Shown here: one piece after another, positions 34,089-46,085 of the stretch
Layout of the letters: each line of letters starts with the position of its first letter
Numbering within the stretch: the stretch's first letter is position 1
Assembly: GCA_000727475.1 (NCBI GenBank)
Contig: KL647302.1
Coordinates: 1,993,234-2,057,233, forward strand
Direction: 5' to 3'
Length of the DNA stretch: 64,000 bases
Source of the DNA: Sarcocystis neurona
Lineage: Eukaryota > Apicomplexa > Conoidasida > Eucoccidiorida > Sarcocystidae
Notes under the pieces: model-generated
The model's input: only the letters and a program-made list of their open reading frames with translations
Databases searched by the model: none
What the model was told of the DNA's origin: nothing
Program-made: the position numbers and the translations under genes

Positions 34089-36332
34089 GTCGCACTCAAG
34101 ACTGTAGGCGTGCTTGCTTCGCCCTGTCGCCGCTGTGCTGTAGGTGCTGTAGATGGGAACTGTTTGGCTTACACTTTTCTCGAAGACTTGTTATAACTTA
34201 TCGGCCCCTTAGCGTTTTTTTTTAAAAAGTGTACCTACGCATTCTGGGTTACGAAGCACAACCTGATTTACTTCCACGCCATCTGTAGACGGGGATACGC
34301 ACGCCGGGTGACACGCCGTTGCGTCGTTCACAAGAGATGAGGGAGAAGCATATATTGGCTGCCTACGTGGTGCGGGCAACATGTGGACGAGTATCCAATT
34401 TTTTTCTCGTGTATACCGCTCTGCGGGCACAACGTCCAGATGTATATCTTATACACGCATGTGTGTGTGTACGTTCGTCTATACGCGTACGCCTATACGT
34501 ATATCCTTGCATATATATATATATATACGTACATATTAAGTTACATACGCACAAGGCTGGCGATATGTAGGTTCAAATTTTGTATGCATTTGATTATGTA
34601 GGGATGCCCGAATTTCATTCGAAAAAATGGCCTCCACGATTCAAACGCACGTCGGTTATATCGCGACATAATTCTGACTAATGTGACTCTGCGGTTTCCT
34701 TTTAGACGTTAAGAGAAATGACAGTCTAAACAGGACCGCTGCGAGCAGACTTGAGGTGATCACCACTGACGAGCGCACGTGTGAGCGTGTCCGGGTCCAT
34801 TTTATATCCTTCTGAGCACAGTTATGTACACGTGCGTACAACGGTTAGTCTCTGAGTCTTTAGCGAACGTTAGGGCTCCCTGTGTCCGTGAAGTTTTTCA
34901 AAAGCTTTAGTAGACACATGGCTACGAATGAATACGGCCGTCACGCGCACAGCGCCCACGCGCTCATGCACTGCTACTTTGTGCAAGGATGAAGTGATTG
35001 CCTCTTGGCTGGCCCATGACGAGTAACCGGTGTAGCACGCAGGCGACATTTTCCTGTACATTTCTTCGCACGTTCTCGCCTACACAGAGAGACTCCGTAG
35101 CATTTCAAGAACGCACTCACCATGCGCGACTCCCTGTTTTGTATGCTTGGGTTCCATAGTTCCACATCTTCGCCCAGACGCAGGACCTCCACCTATACGG
35201 TTACGTACGGGCATGTATACAACGCGTAGCAGCGCGCTGTATTCACTGTCTTTATATTGAGTTACGTTTGTTACAACAGAGCTTATGCATGTATGCAATT
35301 ATCTAGCAGCAAATTGGAGAGAATGGTGCGCATGTGGAATCGCTCACGGAATAACAGTAACAAAGACGCAGGGAGGCCGACCTTCGCAAACATGATTTCA
35401 GGACGAAAACCAGAACATAACAAACATCCCATGTGTGTCTTAGCACCTTCACGCAACACTCATTCGTGGCAGTGCGAGGTACTCACTGAGGGAAGTGTGG
35501 CGCAGAGACAATACTCGGTGTGTCGCCATAACTAATTCGGACACCGTGCTATATGGTATTCGACTGCTGGATGCACAAGTGGTCAATTCCTACATATGAC
35601 CCCTTTTGAATATACATATATATGTATATTTGGAGGTAGAAATATATGATATAAAGTGATGTAAAGGACACCAGTGCACTGGCAACAAAGATCAGCGGTC
35701 TTAAATACGTGCGTGCCTTCGGTGGGCACATAGAATGCTCGTGGGCACTTAACGATACGTAGGATAACTCAAATGCCTCGCTGCCTGCGTGCAAGAGGCG
35801 CTGCTTTCAAGGTTTTCCAGCAAATCACCTACCCGTTCACGTGTGCGTTGATCACACGTGTACCTGCGTATATTGTGCATTCGAGTACGTTTGCTGGTAT
35901 CACCATAGCCTGCTAATTGCGCTGCGTTACAGAGAGATAAGGAACTTCAACCCGGCTGCACACACCCTGGCAGACATATAACCCCTGTCGAAGCATCAGT
36001 CGTACCCACCAGCGTTTCATACGAAAATACGTAATCTCTCTCATCAGGACTTAGCATCTTTTCTCCCACGATCCAGTGAACGCCGACGGAAAGTGCAGCG
36101 CGAAACGTCACGAGAAGATGATTCCCTTCTTTCGACTTCTTCACTTTGTTACGTAGGAAACGAATCGGGTATAGTAATATTTTTCCAACAAAAATTATTT
36201 CCCGTGTCACGGTGACAGGTTACGGGGGTACACGCTCGCCCATCTTCACGATGTCGCTGCCTGATCAGGTATCTCTCTCTGCGCACTACGCATGATTTCC
36301 TCAGCTGCCGTTCACCGAAAATTCCAGATATT
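34089..36332. other. Intergenic stretch downstream of the patatin gene
   Basis: A minus-strand frame at 35947-36210 (87 codons, MLSPDERDYVFSYETLV) reads well but has no acceptor that fits the patatin gene and is left uncalled. TA-rich runs lie near 34512-34526 and 35612-35630. Confidence 0.35.
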
Positions 36333-39300
36333 TCATTCTATTCCGCTTGTGAGGAAAGTGATTGTGGAAACTGTGTGTCGAACAAATCCTGTTACGCCCT
36401 TCCTTTCAGTGAATCCTTTTATAATCTCAGGTTCCACCGCTAACTTGGGACGAAACGCTCCAGTGTGCGACCGTCGAAAGTACTTACTCTCCTGAGTGTG
36501 TCTTTATTTGTTTTCAAATTGTACTTTCTAGTCTCCACGGCAGGCCCACAGGTGGAAAATAAAACGACGTACGTACTCTCGACTCTTATTCTCTTTCCCT
36601 CAAACTCAGTCTCTTCCTGCCCTGACCGATTTCAGCGTGGCAGCTTTCCATCCGGCGACTCGTCCGTGTTCCAACAGGGCAGCGACACTTCGTAGATCCA
36701 TAACATCGTGGGCGACTTCCGCAGGATCCTCGTAGCTAATGACATGCCTGATTCGCGCTCGCGGAAGGCTTTCCGCCAAAGTTTTGATGTTGAACAGAGG
36801 AGAAGCGGCGTTGTCAAACACATCGTCTTCGCTATCGAAGAGTTCCTCTAGGTTTTCGTCGGTCGTACTGGTGCCTATCTCATTGGCCACAATGAAATCA
36901 AAAACAATGCCTTTCCCCTCTGAGATCTCTTTAGCAAAAAATTCGTCTTCCTGCGTAGCTGGTTGATGTTCCTTTGTTGTCGCGGTTTTTCCCTTCGAGT
37001 AGTCGCCACCGAGCTGCTGCAAGCGGTGCACTTTGGTGAGCTTTTCTTGGCACGCCTTTATCGCCGGTGTGATGTTAAGGTAAGATGTGAGCGACCCGTC
37101 AACAAGAACATACTTTTCTGTCACTTCACTGAGTGGCTCCTCACGTCCGTATGTATCATCTGTTGGTGTTTGATCTCGTTTATTTTTATCTACCCTTGCG
37201 TTTGCATCCCCTACGTCTCTCTCCTTTTCCTCTGGTTCCCCTCTGTTTCTCTTCCTTTCCTGCCCGCGCATATCGTCTCCATTGTCCTCGTCTTCTCTTT
37301 CTTTGCGCCTTGCTTCCACCGAAGTGAATTTCACAAGTGGGAATATGCCTGGCATTGCCGAGGTAGCTAACATGGCCGTCAGTACAAGATCTATTCGCCT
37401 AGTTCCACTCTTGGTTAGTTTTGATGCTTCGCAGTTTCCGTCAACGTCTGCGGATGTAAACGTGAACTTTTTTTCGCCTCCACCCAGTATCGCAGCTGTT
37501 AACGTGACTGTGCGTCGATCTGCGCAGCTGTCTTTTTCTCCATCAGACGTATCCACGTGGCGAGTCAGTTGCTTCCGTAGCGTCTCCGTATACGGTGACG
37601 GATCGCATGAGTGTGCAGTACCAAGCGTCGAAAACATATCTTTGCTTTTCCACAATTTGTACGAATCTCTCACCCACTTCAGGGTTGCTGGGATATCCAC
37701 CAAGTCACGCATGCCCTCCTTGCATTTCAAGATATCCTCGAAACGCAGATTTCTCCAAAAACTCCAAAGGCTACGCCCGTAGTCCAACTCGCCGTTACGC
37801 CCTTGAAATTAGCACAATATCGACATAAAACGAGAGTAATTTTACAGTTCGAGCGCGGGCCTGAGTAAGCTCCCTACACGTGAGACGAAGCACACGAGCT
37901 GACAAATATGAAATGGAGAATGCTTCGTAGCCGCCGAAATGCACCGCGTCGATCTCGTTGACAGAGTTTTTCTAATGGCAACCACGACGGGGACCTCTGC
38001 CTGTAAACTATAGATCTACTGGAAGACGTACCCGATCGCCATGCTCACGTATGCACGGCGTTACGCAAGCGGATGTGCTTATCTGACATGATCAGTTTAT
38101 ACGCGAGTGTATATTCTCACGAGGTACTGTAAAAATCTACGCCTCCAATTGTCCGCTCAGAAGTATTCAATGCACTAACAGTATTTAATTATCCACAAGG
38201 ACTCTACACGAAGTACACACAAAACTTTATACAGCGTTACGTACAGGCAGCCACATTTCTCGCCAGGCAAACCCGCAAAGGTGTACACGGCTACGTACGT
38301 GTTCATTTAGAAATCAACGCATTTTGTTGCACTTGTGTCAACAGTCTGTCTTGCACGCGGACGCAGTCTCCACAGATGTTTCCACTGGCATTATAGAAAA
38401 CAAAGGGATTCCGTATACCGCCCCTCGTGGTCGAATGAATTTGTCTTTGGACACACAAACATACCAGAAGGACCGGCCAAGAAAACGCCCGCAACAAGGT
38501 GAGTTCTGCACTCGGGCCGCCGCTGTTGTCGTAAGCGAGGCAGGGAATGTGATTTGGCGTATGCTGGCGCTAATATCGCGTGCCCGTGATCACTCCACAT
38601 GTCGGCTCCACCAGAGGGATGCATGTGTGCACATATAGATAGATACGCCTCCACACGCACAAAAGATACGCACACACCACGGAAGTCTCACTTAGGGCGA
38701 GATACTACGTCGAAGGTGAAGTGGAGGTAGTGCACCTGTTTTCGTGTATATACATATATTTGTAACACTATCAATATTCTGATCAATACAACCAAGTGAA
38801 CAATGGCGCACAGATGGGCCTGGTTGTTGACGCTCAGTGTGACAAACATCTACGTAACCGGTGTATTCTCACTGGCACCGGGAAGTAAATACGCCGGTTA
38901 CACACGTGAAGATGTGTTCTGGCAAGTGATGTCAATGTCCTGCTCCTCTGCGTACGTATACCTGTCCGCACACGCAGACATATTCATCCGTAATGTGTGA
39001 TGTACCTGTGTGAAGATAACTATGCATATGCGAGTGCGTGCGTAGATACTTTAACAGTTGCTCAAATCACGCACAGCACGCGAGTAAGACTAGATTGTGT
39101 ATTACCGGGCGCTCCGGTTGTTTTCAAATGTGGGACGCGCTTTTTCGGCCTCAAGACGATATACTTGATAGGGAATGCAGCGGGCTATACTGTTTATTAC
39201 ATGTCTGCTTCAGACATGCGTACAATTGTGCTTAGTCTCCTAAGCGATATTCGTTCCCGGTTTACGTGAATTATGGAAGTGTTTGTAAAAGCCACCTCTA

Positions 39301-40315
39301 AGACAATACCTGGCTCGAAAGGCAGGCTGAAGGCGGCTGCTACTCCTCCAAAACTGACTCCGGACACAACATCCCATCGAAGCTCTTTCCCACTGGCTTT
39401 ATACTGTTCGGCTAAACCCACGACAGCGCCAGCCTGGAATGCACCTTTGACACCAGCTCCCGACAGGACGAGTACGTGACACCCTTCATTTTCGTTTCTG
39501 GCAGTGGGCAATTCCTCTGGTGCTTCTGCAAAGCGCTTAATCTTTTCAAGCACGACCGGCTTGGGTCGTAATACAGGCTGCATCACGGTATCCTTCAATG
39601 AATCTCGTAGGAGCTCGTTCGTAGAGGCTTTGGTAGTATATACATCCGCCGTGATCGGAGGCATGGAGATTTCCTCTACATCCATGTAGGGATTACTAAC
39701 CAATTCGTCTAGTAGACTCTTTATTTCAGGACTATTTCTAGAGACCAAATTTTGCAGCTTGTCAAGGAAGTCACTGTCGCCGCCACTCAATAATGGACCT
39801 GCTGCCGCCTTGAACAAACTTTCTATGTCGCTGTTTCTAAAACCATCTTCGCTCCCAGCACCACCTCCCACTAGTGTACTTAAACCCTGCATGGCTTCCT
39901 TTAGAGCTGCGGCTTCTTTACTTCCCACCAGAGTATCCGCCAATCCGCTTAACACGTCGCCTACTTTGCTGCCCAAATCTCCAATTCCACCCTTCCCCAC
40001 AAGGGCACTCAATAAGCTGGCCAGCCCTTCTTTTCCTCCTTCCTCGAGGGTGTCATCATCATCATCATTATAGTCACCGTCTTCTTCTTCATTGAACGGG
40101 AGGCTGTCAGTGATTGCTCTGTCTGATGCTACTGCTGCGTCTTCCCTAAAAACGTCGAATGGCGACGTGTGTGTAGCGGGGCAAACCCCACTTTTGACAC
40201 CTTTGTCGTAAGCTGCTTCCGATGCGGAAGGTCTAGAGAGCACGAAAAATATTATTGGAATGCAACTGCTCATGCGCAGCTGCAGCATAAGCTGCAGCCA
40301 TGAAGGAGATGGCAT
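36333..40315 (-). CDS. Secreted patatin-like phospholipase
   Basis: A patatin-family Ser-Asp hydrolase, expected to release fatty acids from phospholipids. Exons are 40315-39310, 37801-36627 and 36491-36333. Phases fit (1, then 0), giving about 779 residues. A signal peptide (SSCIPIIFFVLSRPSASEAA, residues 16-35) precedes an acidic linker (DGDYNDDDDD). The oxyanion-hole loop is SGAGVKGAFQAG (286-291 GAGVKG), the nucleophile elbow GVSFGG (Ser321). In exon 2 ATSAMPGIFP and VLVDGS (Asp570) complete the catalytic dyad. The canonical DG[GA] is DGS here. A charged insert of about 65 residues, rich in Arg/Glu/Asp, lies between the two. The third exon (KGVTGFVRHTVSTITFL) is less certain. Coccidian relatives act in secretory organelles or the apicoplast; the location here is inference from the signal peptide. 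Confidence 0.92.
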
Positions 40316-41653
40316 GCTTGAGAAGGGAGTAGTATGCAGAATATTCTTTTCGACACCTGTCTAATTCCTGCCAGTCTTCTAGGAAGACGAGCCGAGAAGT
40401 GCCCTCAACTCCATATAGGTGCAAGAACTTACATCCACACACATCTAGACATGCACGTGTGCATGTTGATGAGTGTCTAAGTTCAAAAGAGCAGAACTCG
40501 AAGAGCACGGGCAGTGGGAGGTCCATATACGGTAACTTCAACGTTCGTCTTTACCCCGTGGAAATCTGTCGCCGCCGCAAGACAACACGCTAGCCACAAT
40601 ATGTAGAGTTCTGCTTTTTGTTAAATCTGAAGCGAGAGACTTCACGTACCCCTCGTCGGAACACTAAAATTTCGGCTTTCGCTAACTGATTACCAGGAGA
40701 GCAGTACAGCATAAATATGGATGATCACGGCGGGGGGGCAGAAGAGGGGGCATACAATGGCTAGCAGGTGCCGGGCAAAGCGGCCTACAACCACGCATAC
40801 ACCATAGTGTTTACATCGAAAAAAGACAGGGCTTCAAACACATCTACTACTACCGCTGTGCTCCTCGTGGTGGAACGGAGCTGCGGTACCGGACGTTGCT
40901 GCTGCCACTAGACCTGGAATACTTTGAAGAGAACTTGCTCATCTTTGTCTGCGATACCTTCTGTGCTGAGGACTTACTTTTTAAAAGACAGCAGCTGTTA
41001 TACAGATGTGACTTGAAACGAACATAGACACGTGCGCTGGGCTGACGCGGCGCGCAGAAAGCGCTCCGGTGGAAGAAGTGCGGGGATGCACGAGGCTTCG
41101 TCCACTTGCATCGTGTCCTGCTGCAGTGCGTCCTGTTGCAACCGCTCTTGCTTCGTGACAGTAAACAGCTCCATTTTCAGAGCACTCACACTTTTAAGGA
41201 AGTATGTCTTTCACATTTGGAAGGCTTCAGATGCGAGCAATCTCCCGCAGCTGCGCGATGATGCGCAGAGCCTCCGCTTGTGCACGCACGGGCTGGTCGG
41301 CTGCAAGTCGTCGACACATATGCGTGAGGTGTGTAGGCATCCCCTACTGCTTGCGACGTGTCTATGCCTGTAAAAGCATATTTTATTTAATATATTATGT
41401 ATGTGGTTGCTTTGTATTTCGGAAGCAGTTAAGTGTGCGTGAAAGACCGGCTACGATTATGTCCTCATATGTGGTTTATATATGTTAAGTATGCATGGAT
41501 GTCACCGTCGTGGCACATGTGTAATTGCAACGCAGTTCCCAGCACGCACGAGAAGACTGGCGGGGACGCCGCAGAATGCCCTCGTGTGTGATCCCGTAGA
41601 GCTCAGCTACATAGACACATAGACGTATATGCTTATAGCGACACTTTTCAACG
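40316..41653. other. Patatin upstream region
   Basis: Presumed promoter of the patatin gene. A minus-strand frame at 40998-41196 (63 codons) and an adjacent stretch around 41232-41330 (EALRIIAQLREIARI) look codon-like, but a stop lies between them and no donor fits. Confidence 0.35.
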
Positions 41654-42244
41654 TCAACAGACGCACATTACCCCAATACTGATTTGTGTCTGTGGGCAAC
41701 AGGTGCAAGGTACCCGCGACGTTGCATGGCTCAGCAGGTAATGAGGATATGTAATGTATGCACCTGTACTAAATGTAAGCTTCCACACATTCAGCTGTGG
41801 AGTGAGCTGAGAGTAAATTAAGAAGCTGTTCTCTTTTGCCTGCGTCACCACCACAGGAACGTCATTAGCACTGCACAAAAATTCCACCTGCTAGCCTAAT
41901 CGAAAGCGTATAAGCACGCGAGACATTCCAAATTTCTTCACGCTGCATGAAACATGTTTACGAGGAAACAATTGAAAGAAGTGTCCATCTGAAGGATTGC
42001 TGTACAAAGTTACACTGTCAGCGAGACAGTCGTCCCCCCTTGTTTCTGTTTCTTGCAACCAAACATGAAAACTTCCACATGTGCTTAACACCTGGTTGTT
42101 CAGTGAGAATTCTGTTCGCATTGGGGTAGCCATCACCAGGTGCATCTGCATGTATAGAGATGTGTACCTCTGAATTCTACAGGAGCACGAATTCAAAAAC
42201 ACGGCAGCCCTACGCCGTTTTCCTAAGTAACACCGAGACAACAT
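41654..42244 (-). pseudogene. 197-codon frame broken by one TAG
   Basis: Two minus-strand open stretches (42244-41894 and 41890-41654) lie in the same frame, separated only by a TAG at 41893-41891. The first part encodes FSLNNQVLSTCGSFHVW and later VTLYSNPSDGHFFQLFP; the second starts QVEFLCSANDVPVVVTQ and has a possible donor after TFSTG. Composition suggests a beta-rich domain. It may be a decayed gene, a gene that truly ends at the TAG, or chance. No family is recognised. Confidence 0.25.
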
Positions 42245-44711
42245 AGTGGGAGGTGTAGAAGGGCGAAATAGAATATCGGCTGCATGTGGCTACTCGAGTT
42301 CCGTGGACGATATCCGTCGGTAATCCAAAGAGTCTATCAATAGTAGGCAGTGAGTCTCTGCGCTTTCAGTCGGGAGCAGTGAAATGAAGGCCAGCGTGAC
42401 AAAAGTGTTAAAGCACGCGCTCGTCCTGCGGGCTTCAAGCTGTTGGCTGACGGGTCAGGTGCACACTGTGCATATCTCCTGCGAGAGGATGAGTAGAAAA
42501 ATGGTTCACTCTTCTCGACGCTGCAGTGATAGTTGGAGAAGACGTAGCAGACGTCTTCTGCGACCCGGTCAAAAATGTAAGAAAATATTAGATTCCGCGG
42601 ACCCACCTGATGTTCACAAGTTGGAGACGGTTACCCCCAAGACAACGTCAGCAGAAGCTGAGCGCATATATATATATACGTATTTGTATACGCATGGTGA
42701 GAGTTACATGGACATTTTCACAGGTTCTAATTGACTTGTAACAGGACAGAAGACGGGAACACAAGTATGCAAAGTACTTACGAGGGCACCGGTCTGGTCC
42801 CGGCCCCCGCTCCGCTGCCAACGCACGTGCCTTACGTAAGAAAAGCCTCTGTCAAAAAGCGTGGAATCACAACGACGACACATCCTAGCGTGGAGAAAGA
42901 GATGCTACGACCGGTTCGTACATAGTGGTGCATACAAGCCCAAAGAATAGATCGTATTTGTGTGAACGCCGCTGCTGCTGGCGAAAAGGACGTGGTTTTT
43001 CTGGGTGTGCGGTGGGATACATATCAGGCTGGAGAAGCGGCAAGCACGTGTTCCGTGTCGATTGCCGTCCTAGAACAGCCGATACTGTGTGCACGCGCTG
43101 CTCTCCGTTAACCAGGTCGAAGTGGCGGTGAAGTCTGTATGCTTGATTGGGTGTGAAAAGGCAGGAGGATAACATGTGTTTCACCTTCCTCCGGCGGCTG
43201 GAACACGGAAGAGGTCATCCGGTTGCTGAAGCAACACGAAGCGCTGGTTTCCAGCTTACAACTAGTATTCTACTCTAATTGTTCCGAGTGGAACAACCCA
43301 ATGAGGGGCCGCGGATCCGTTGTGATTTGTCACCTCCGTACCAGAACACTGACAAACTACACGTTCCTAGTAATGATAATTACTCTGCAGCCGATATGAT
43401 TTGATTGACGCAACAATCTGCGAGCTCCTGCTGCTGTAACGCCCAGCAGGGACAATAACTGCCGTGACCAAATGAAAGCAACAACACACTGCAAACAGTG
43501 GGCGATAAGCTGCCAAAAGTAATAGCGACCTGGGCGTTCGCTGCGCCAGCCAGACCTCGCTACGGACATTCTCTACAGAACAGAAACGCCATGTCTCATT
43601 CGCACTGTTTTGACAACTGAAATTTTCGCCCTTCCACTTTTCCCACCAGTACACCCTTTAAAAATGAGCATTCTTGCATAGCATGTGCCTGCCCACAAGG
43701 TAACGCTGGGTAACTGCGTTTTTCGCCCACGAGAAATATATCAGCAGTGTCGCAGCTCGTGACAGCAACAGGCCTCTGTCCGGTTTCCCAATTATATGCG
43801 CTACCTTCGATGCTCTTGCTTTGATTAAGATGCAGAAGGCCTGGAATATCTCACGCTACCACAAGTCAAAAGTGTGGTGCTGGTGCTGACGTGTCCCAAA
43901 TGCTGTTTCTCTTTCCCCTCAACTTCAGCGTCCGAGGTACGTGGCTTTGAAAGCTGGAACGTACGTCCAAATCGGAGTGGACGTCCTGCCTTGTGAATTG
44001 TGCAGAAGGGGATCAGGAGTCTTCCGCACACACACAATTTGTGTGGGTGCCCAGGTTGTTTTTGTCGAACCCCGTTGCAAACATCCCCACACACACACAG
44101 GTAGGTTCATCCTATAGGTGTGAAGTGAAGCATGAGTTCGTCAGCAGGATGCCACGCAACGGATGCAGCTTCACCGAGTGTGTGCAGCTGATCACAACGG
44201 GATATCCACACGCACTGTAGAGGCCTCGAAATATATACGCGGGGAGCTGTGGTCCTAACCGCTTGCCTAGATGGCTACGTATGTGTGTGTTTATTCGCGA
44301 ACGAGGGTAGTGCGCGCCTGCGCCTTCCTACGGGCTCATCTCCATGGTTTTCCTTCACGTGTCTATGTATACAGGTGCGTGTGTACACATATGTGTACGT
44401 GCGGTGATAAAGCATTCCCACCCCTACGACCCCAAAACGTATGCAGGTCTCTGCTTGTGTGTGCACGGGGAGGCAAAAGGGTCAGCACACAGCAAATGTA
44501 CACCTGCTTTCCTGTGTTCCACTGGACGGCTTTTTCCGGCGGACGCCCTCCACTCTCATATCCACTGAGACTATTATTCCTCTCTCTACGTTGAATCGTG
44601 GTGGTTATTTGTTAGTTTTTTGAAGAAGCCCTAGAGACGCTGCGACCACGCTTATTGGATATACCGCACGTCCAGCTATCCATAGGTGTGTCGATGACCC
44701 TTTCAAAAGAA
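42245..44711. other. Intergenic stretch
   Basis: A plus-strand frame from the ATG at 42384 and a last-exon-like stretch at 42745-42925 (ending KEMLRPVRT, stop) were considered, but their phases do not agree at the good donor AAAT|GTAAGA. A short TA run lies at 42666-42678. Nothing else is supported. Confidence 0.35.
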
Positions 44712-45195
44712 GATGACAGGAAGGAGACGCCGTCCCCCCCCTGCTACGAACGTTGGTTCCTCACAGACAAAAAACGCCGTTTCTTGAGTTGCAGGACGAC
44801 GTACAATTGAGTCGGGGCATTACTAAGCAATCGCCCCTCCGTGGTTCCCTGGAAAAGACATAACGCCACTTCTTGAGACGCAGGTCGACGCACATTTGCT
44901 TCAGACCATTACTGGGCAGTTTATGTAAACCCACAGGTGATGCGTTCTGCTACCCAGATGAATTCCTGACAGGGAATTGACCCCGTTTCTTCGGATGCAG
45001 GATGTCGTACGTTTGCTTTACAGTGTCACTAAGCAACTGACTTACACCCGCATTTCATGCATGGTGCTACCGTAGATACATTCCTGACAAGGAAAAAACG
45101 CCGCTTCTTTATGTAAGAAGACGTGTGTTTGCTTCAGAGCCTAATTATGCTGTTGATTTACACCCACATTTCGTCCAGTGACGTAGCGCCGCAGG
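44712..45195. repeat. Degenerate tandem array, unit about 115 bases
   Basis: At least four diverged units begin near 44755, 44841, 44965 and 45082, with a partial one near 44712. Each carries TTCCTGACA-like sequence, then a variant of AACGCC(G/A)CTTCTT, then GCAGG..GTCGTACGTTTGCTT-like sequence, then a CATTACT(A/G)(A/G)GCA-like piece. Units three and four also share TTACACCC(G/A)CATTTC. Confidence 0.85.
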
Positions 45196-46085
45196 TGAGT
45201 CTGCGCACGTGGTTAAGCGCTGGGCTGCGCAAAGTGGTGTATTCAGGTGTATACACGGTTCGACACAAGCGAGATGTGGGCCTGTAGTTGAATGCAGTGC
45301 CAGACAAGTGACTGGCCGGCCGCCCGCGTAATATTTCTCCAGCAAACTGCATTCGCGCTCGCCGTGGTGCCTCAAAATACAGACGGCCACCTACGGAAGC
45401 TAAAATCAGGGAGTCTCGCAGCAAGTAAGCCGGTGTCTGAAAAGTAGTTACTGCGGCCGCCCTGGAAGTAACCGCTTCCGCAGAGCAGAGCGTTCGAGGC
45501 GGGGCTTGGTCCCAAGCCGCTGGGAGTTGCGGCCACCGCATCGCGCCGGCTGTTGCTGAACGCCCTATTGTTTTCCGGCACTACTTCACCTCTTGGCTGC
45601 CATGTCCGTGAAAGTGAAGCCTACCTCCGAGCTTGTTAGAATGTGTTCGAGAGCTTCCCCCACTTCCTTCTTTTATTGCGTGCGCAGGTGAGTCGCGTGC
45701 CACTGGCACCGCGTTACAAAACGCACACGTTCAGCTACGCGGTTTCACGATCGTTCCAGATACTCGCAGTCGAGTCGTGAATTTCCGAACGGGGTGTACA
45801 GGTGATGTTGAGGAATATTCGCCGTAGTTCACTCGTGAAGGTCTATTCGAACTCACTAGAGCGGCAGCTCCGTTTTTTTTGCTCCGGGTTTTTTCTCGCG
45901 GTCACCTTACCGCGCTTTCAACCGAAAAAGGCGTGTAGCAGGACAACCTTTCGAGTTTGCCGCGAGTCCGTGTCGGTCTGCGTGGCCAGAACTGGTTCTG
46001 TTTTTTAATAAACCCGTTCGGTAGTGCTTGATTATGTCCACGCCATTTAAACTAGTTTTGCCCCGGAAAAGTCTCCCGGACCATA
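45196..46085. other. Ligase upstream region
   Basis: Presumed 5' flank and promoter of the glutamate-cysteine ligase gene. No supported gene; frames on both strands at 45145-45580 overlap each other. Confidence 0.4.

Noticed and set aside
42384..42925. Possible plus-strand gene with basic exon and KEMLRPVRT end
   Set aside because: The best donor (AAAT|GTAAGA) joined to the candidate acceptor creates a stop, and other donors are weak.
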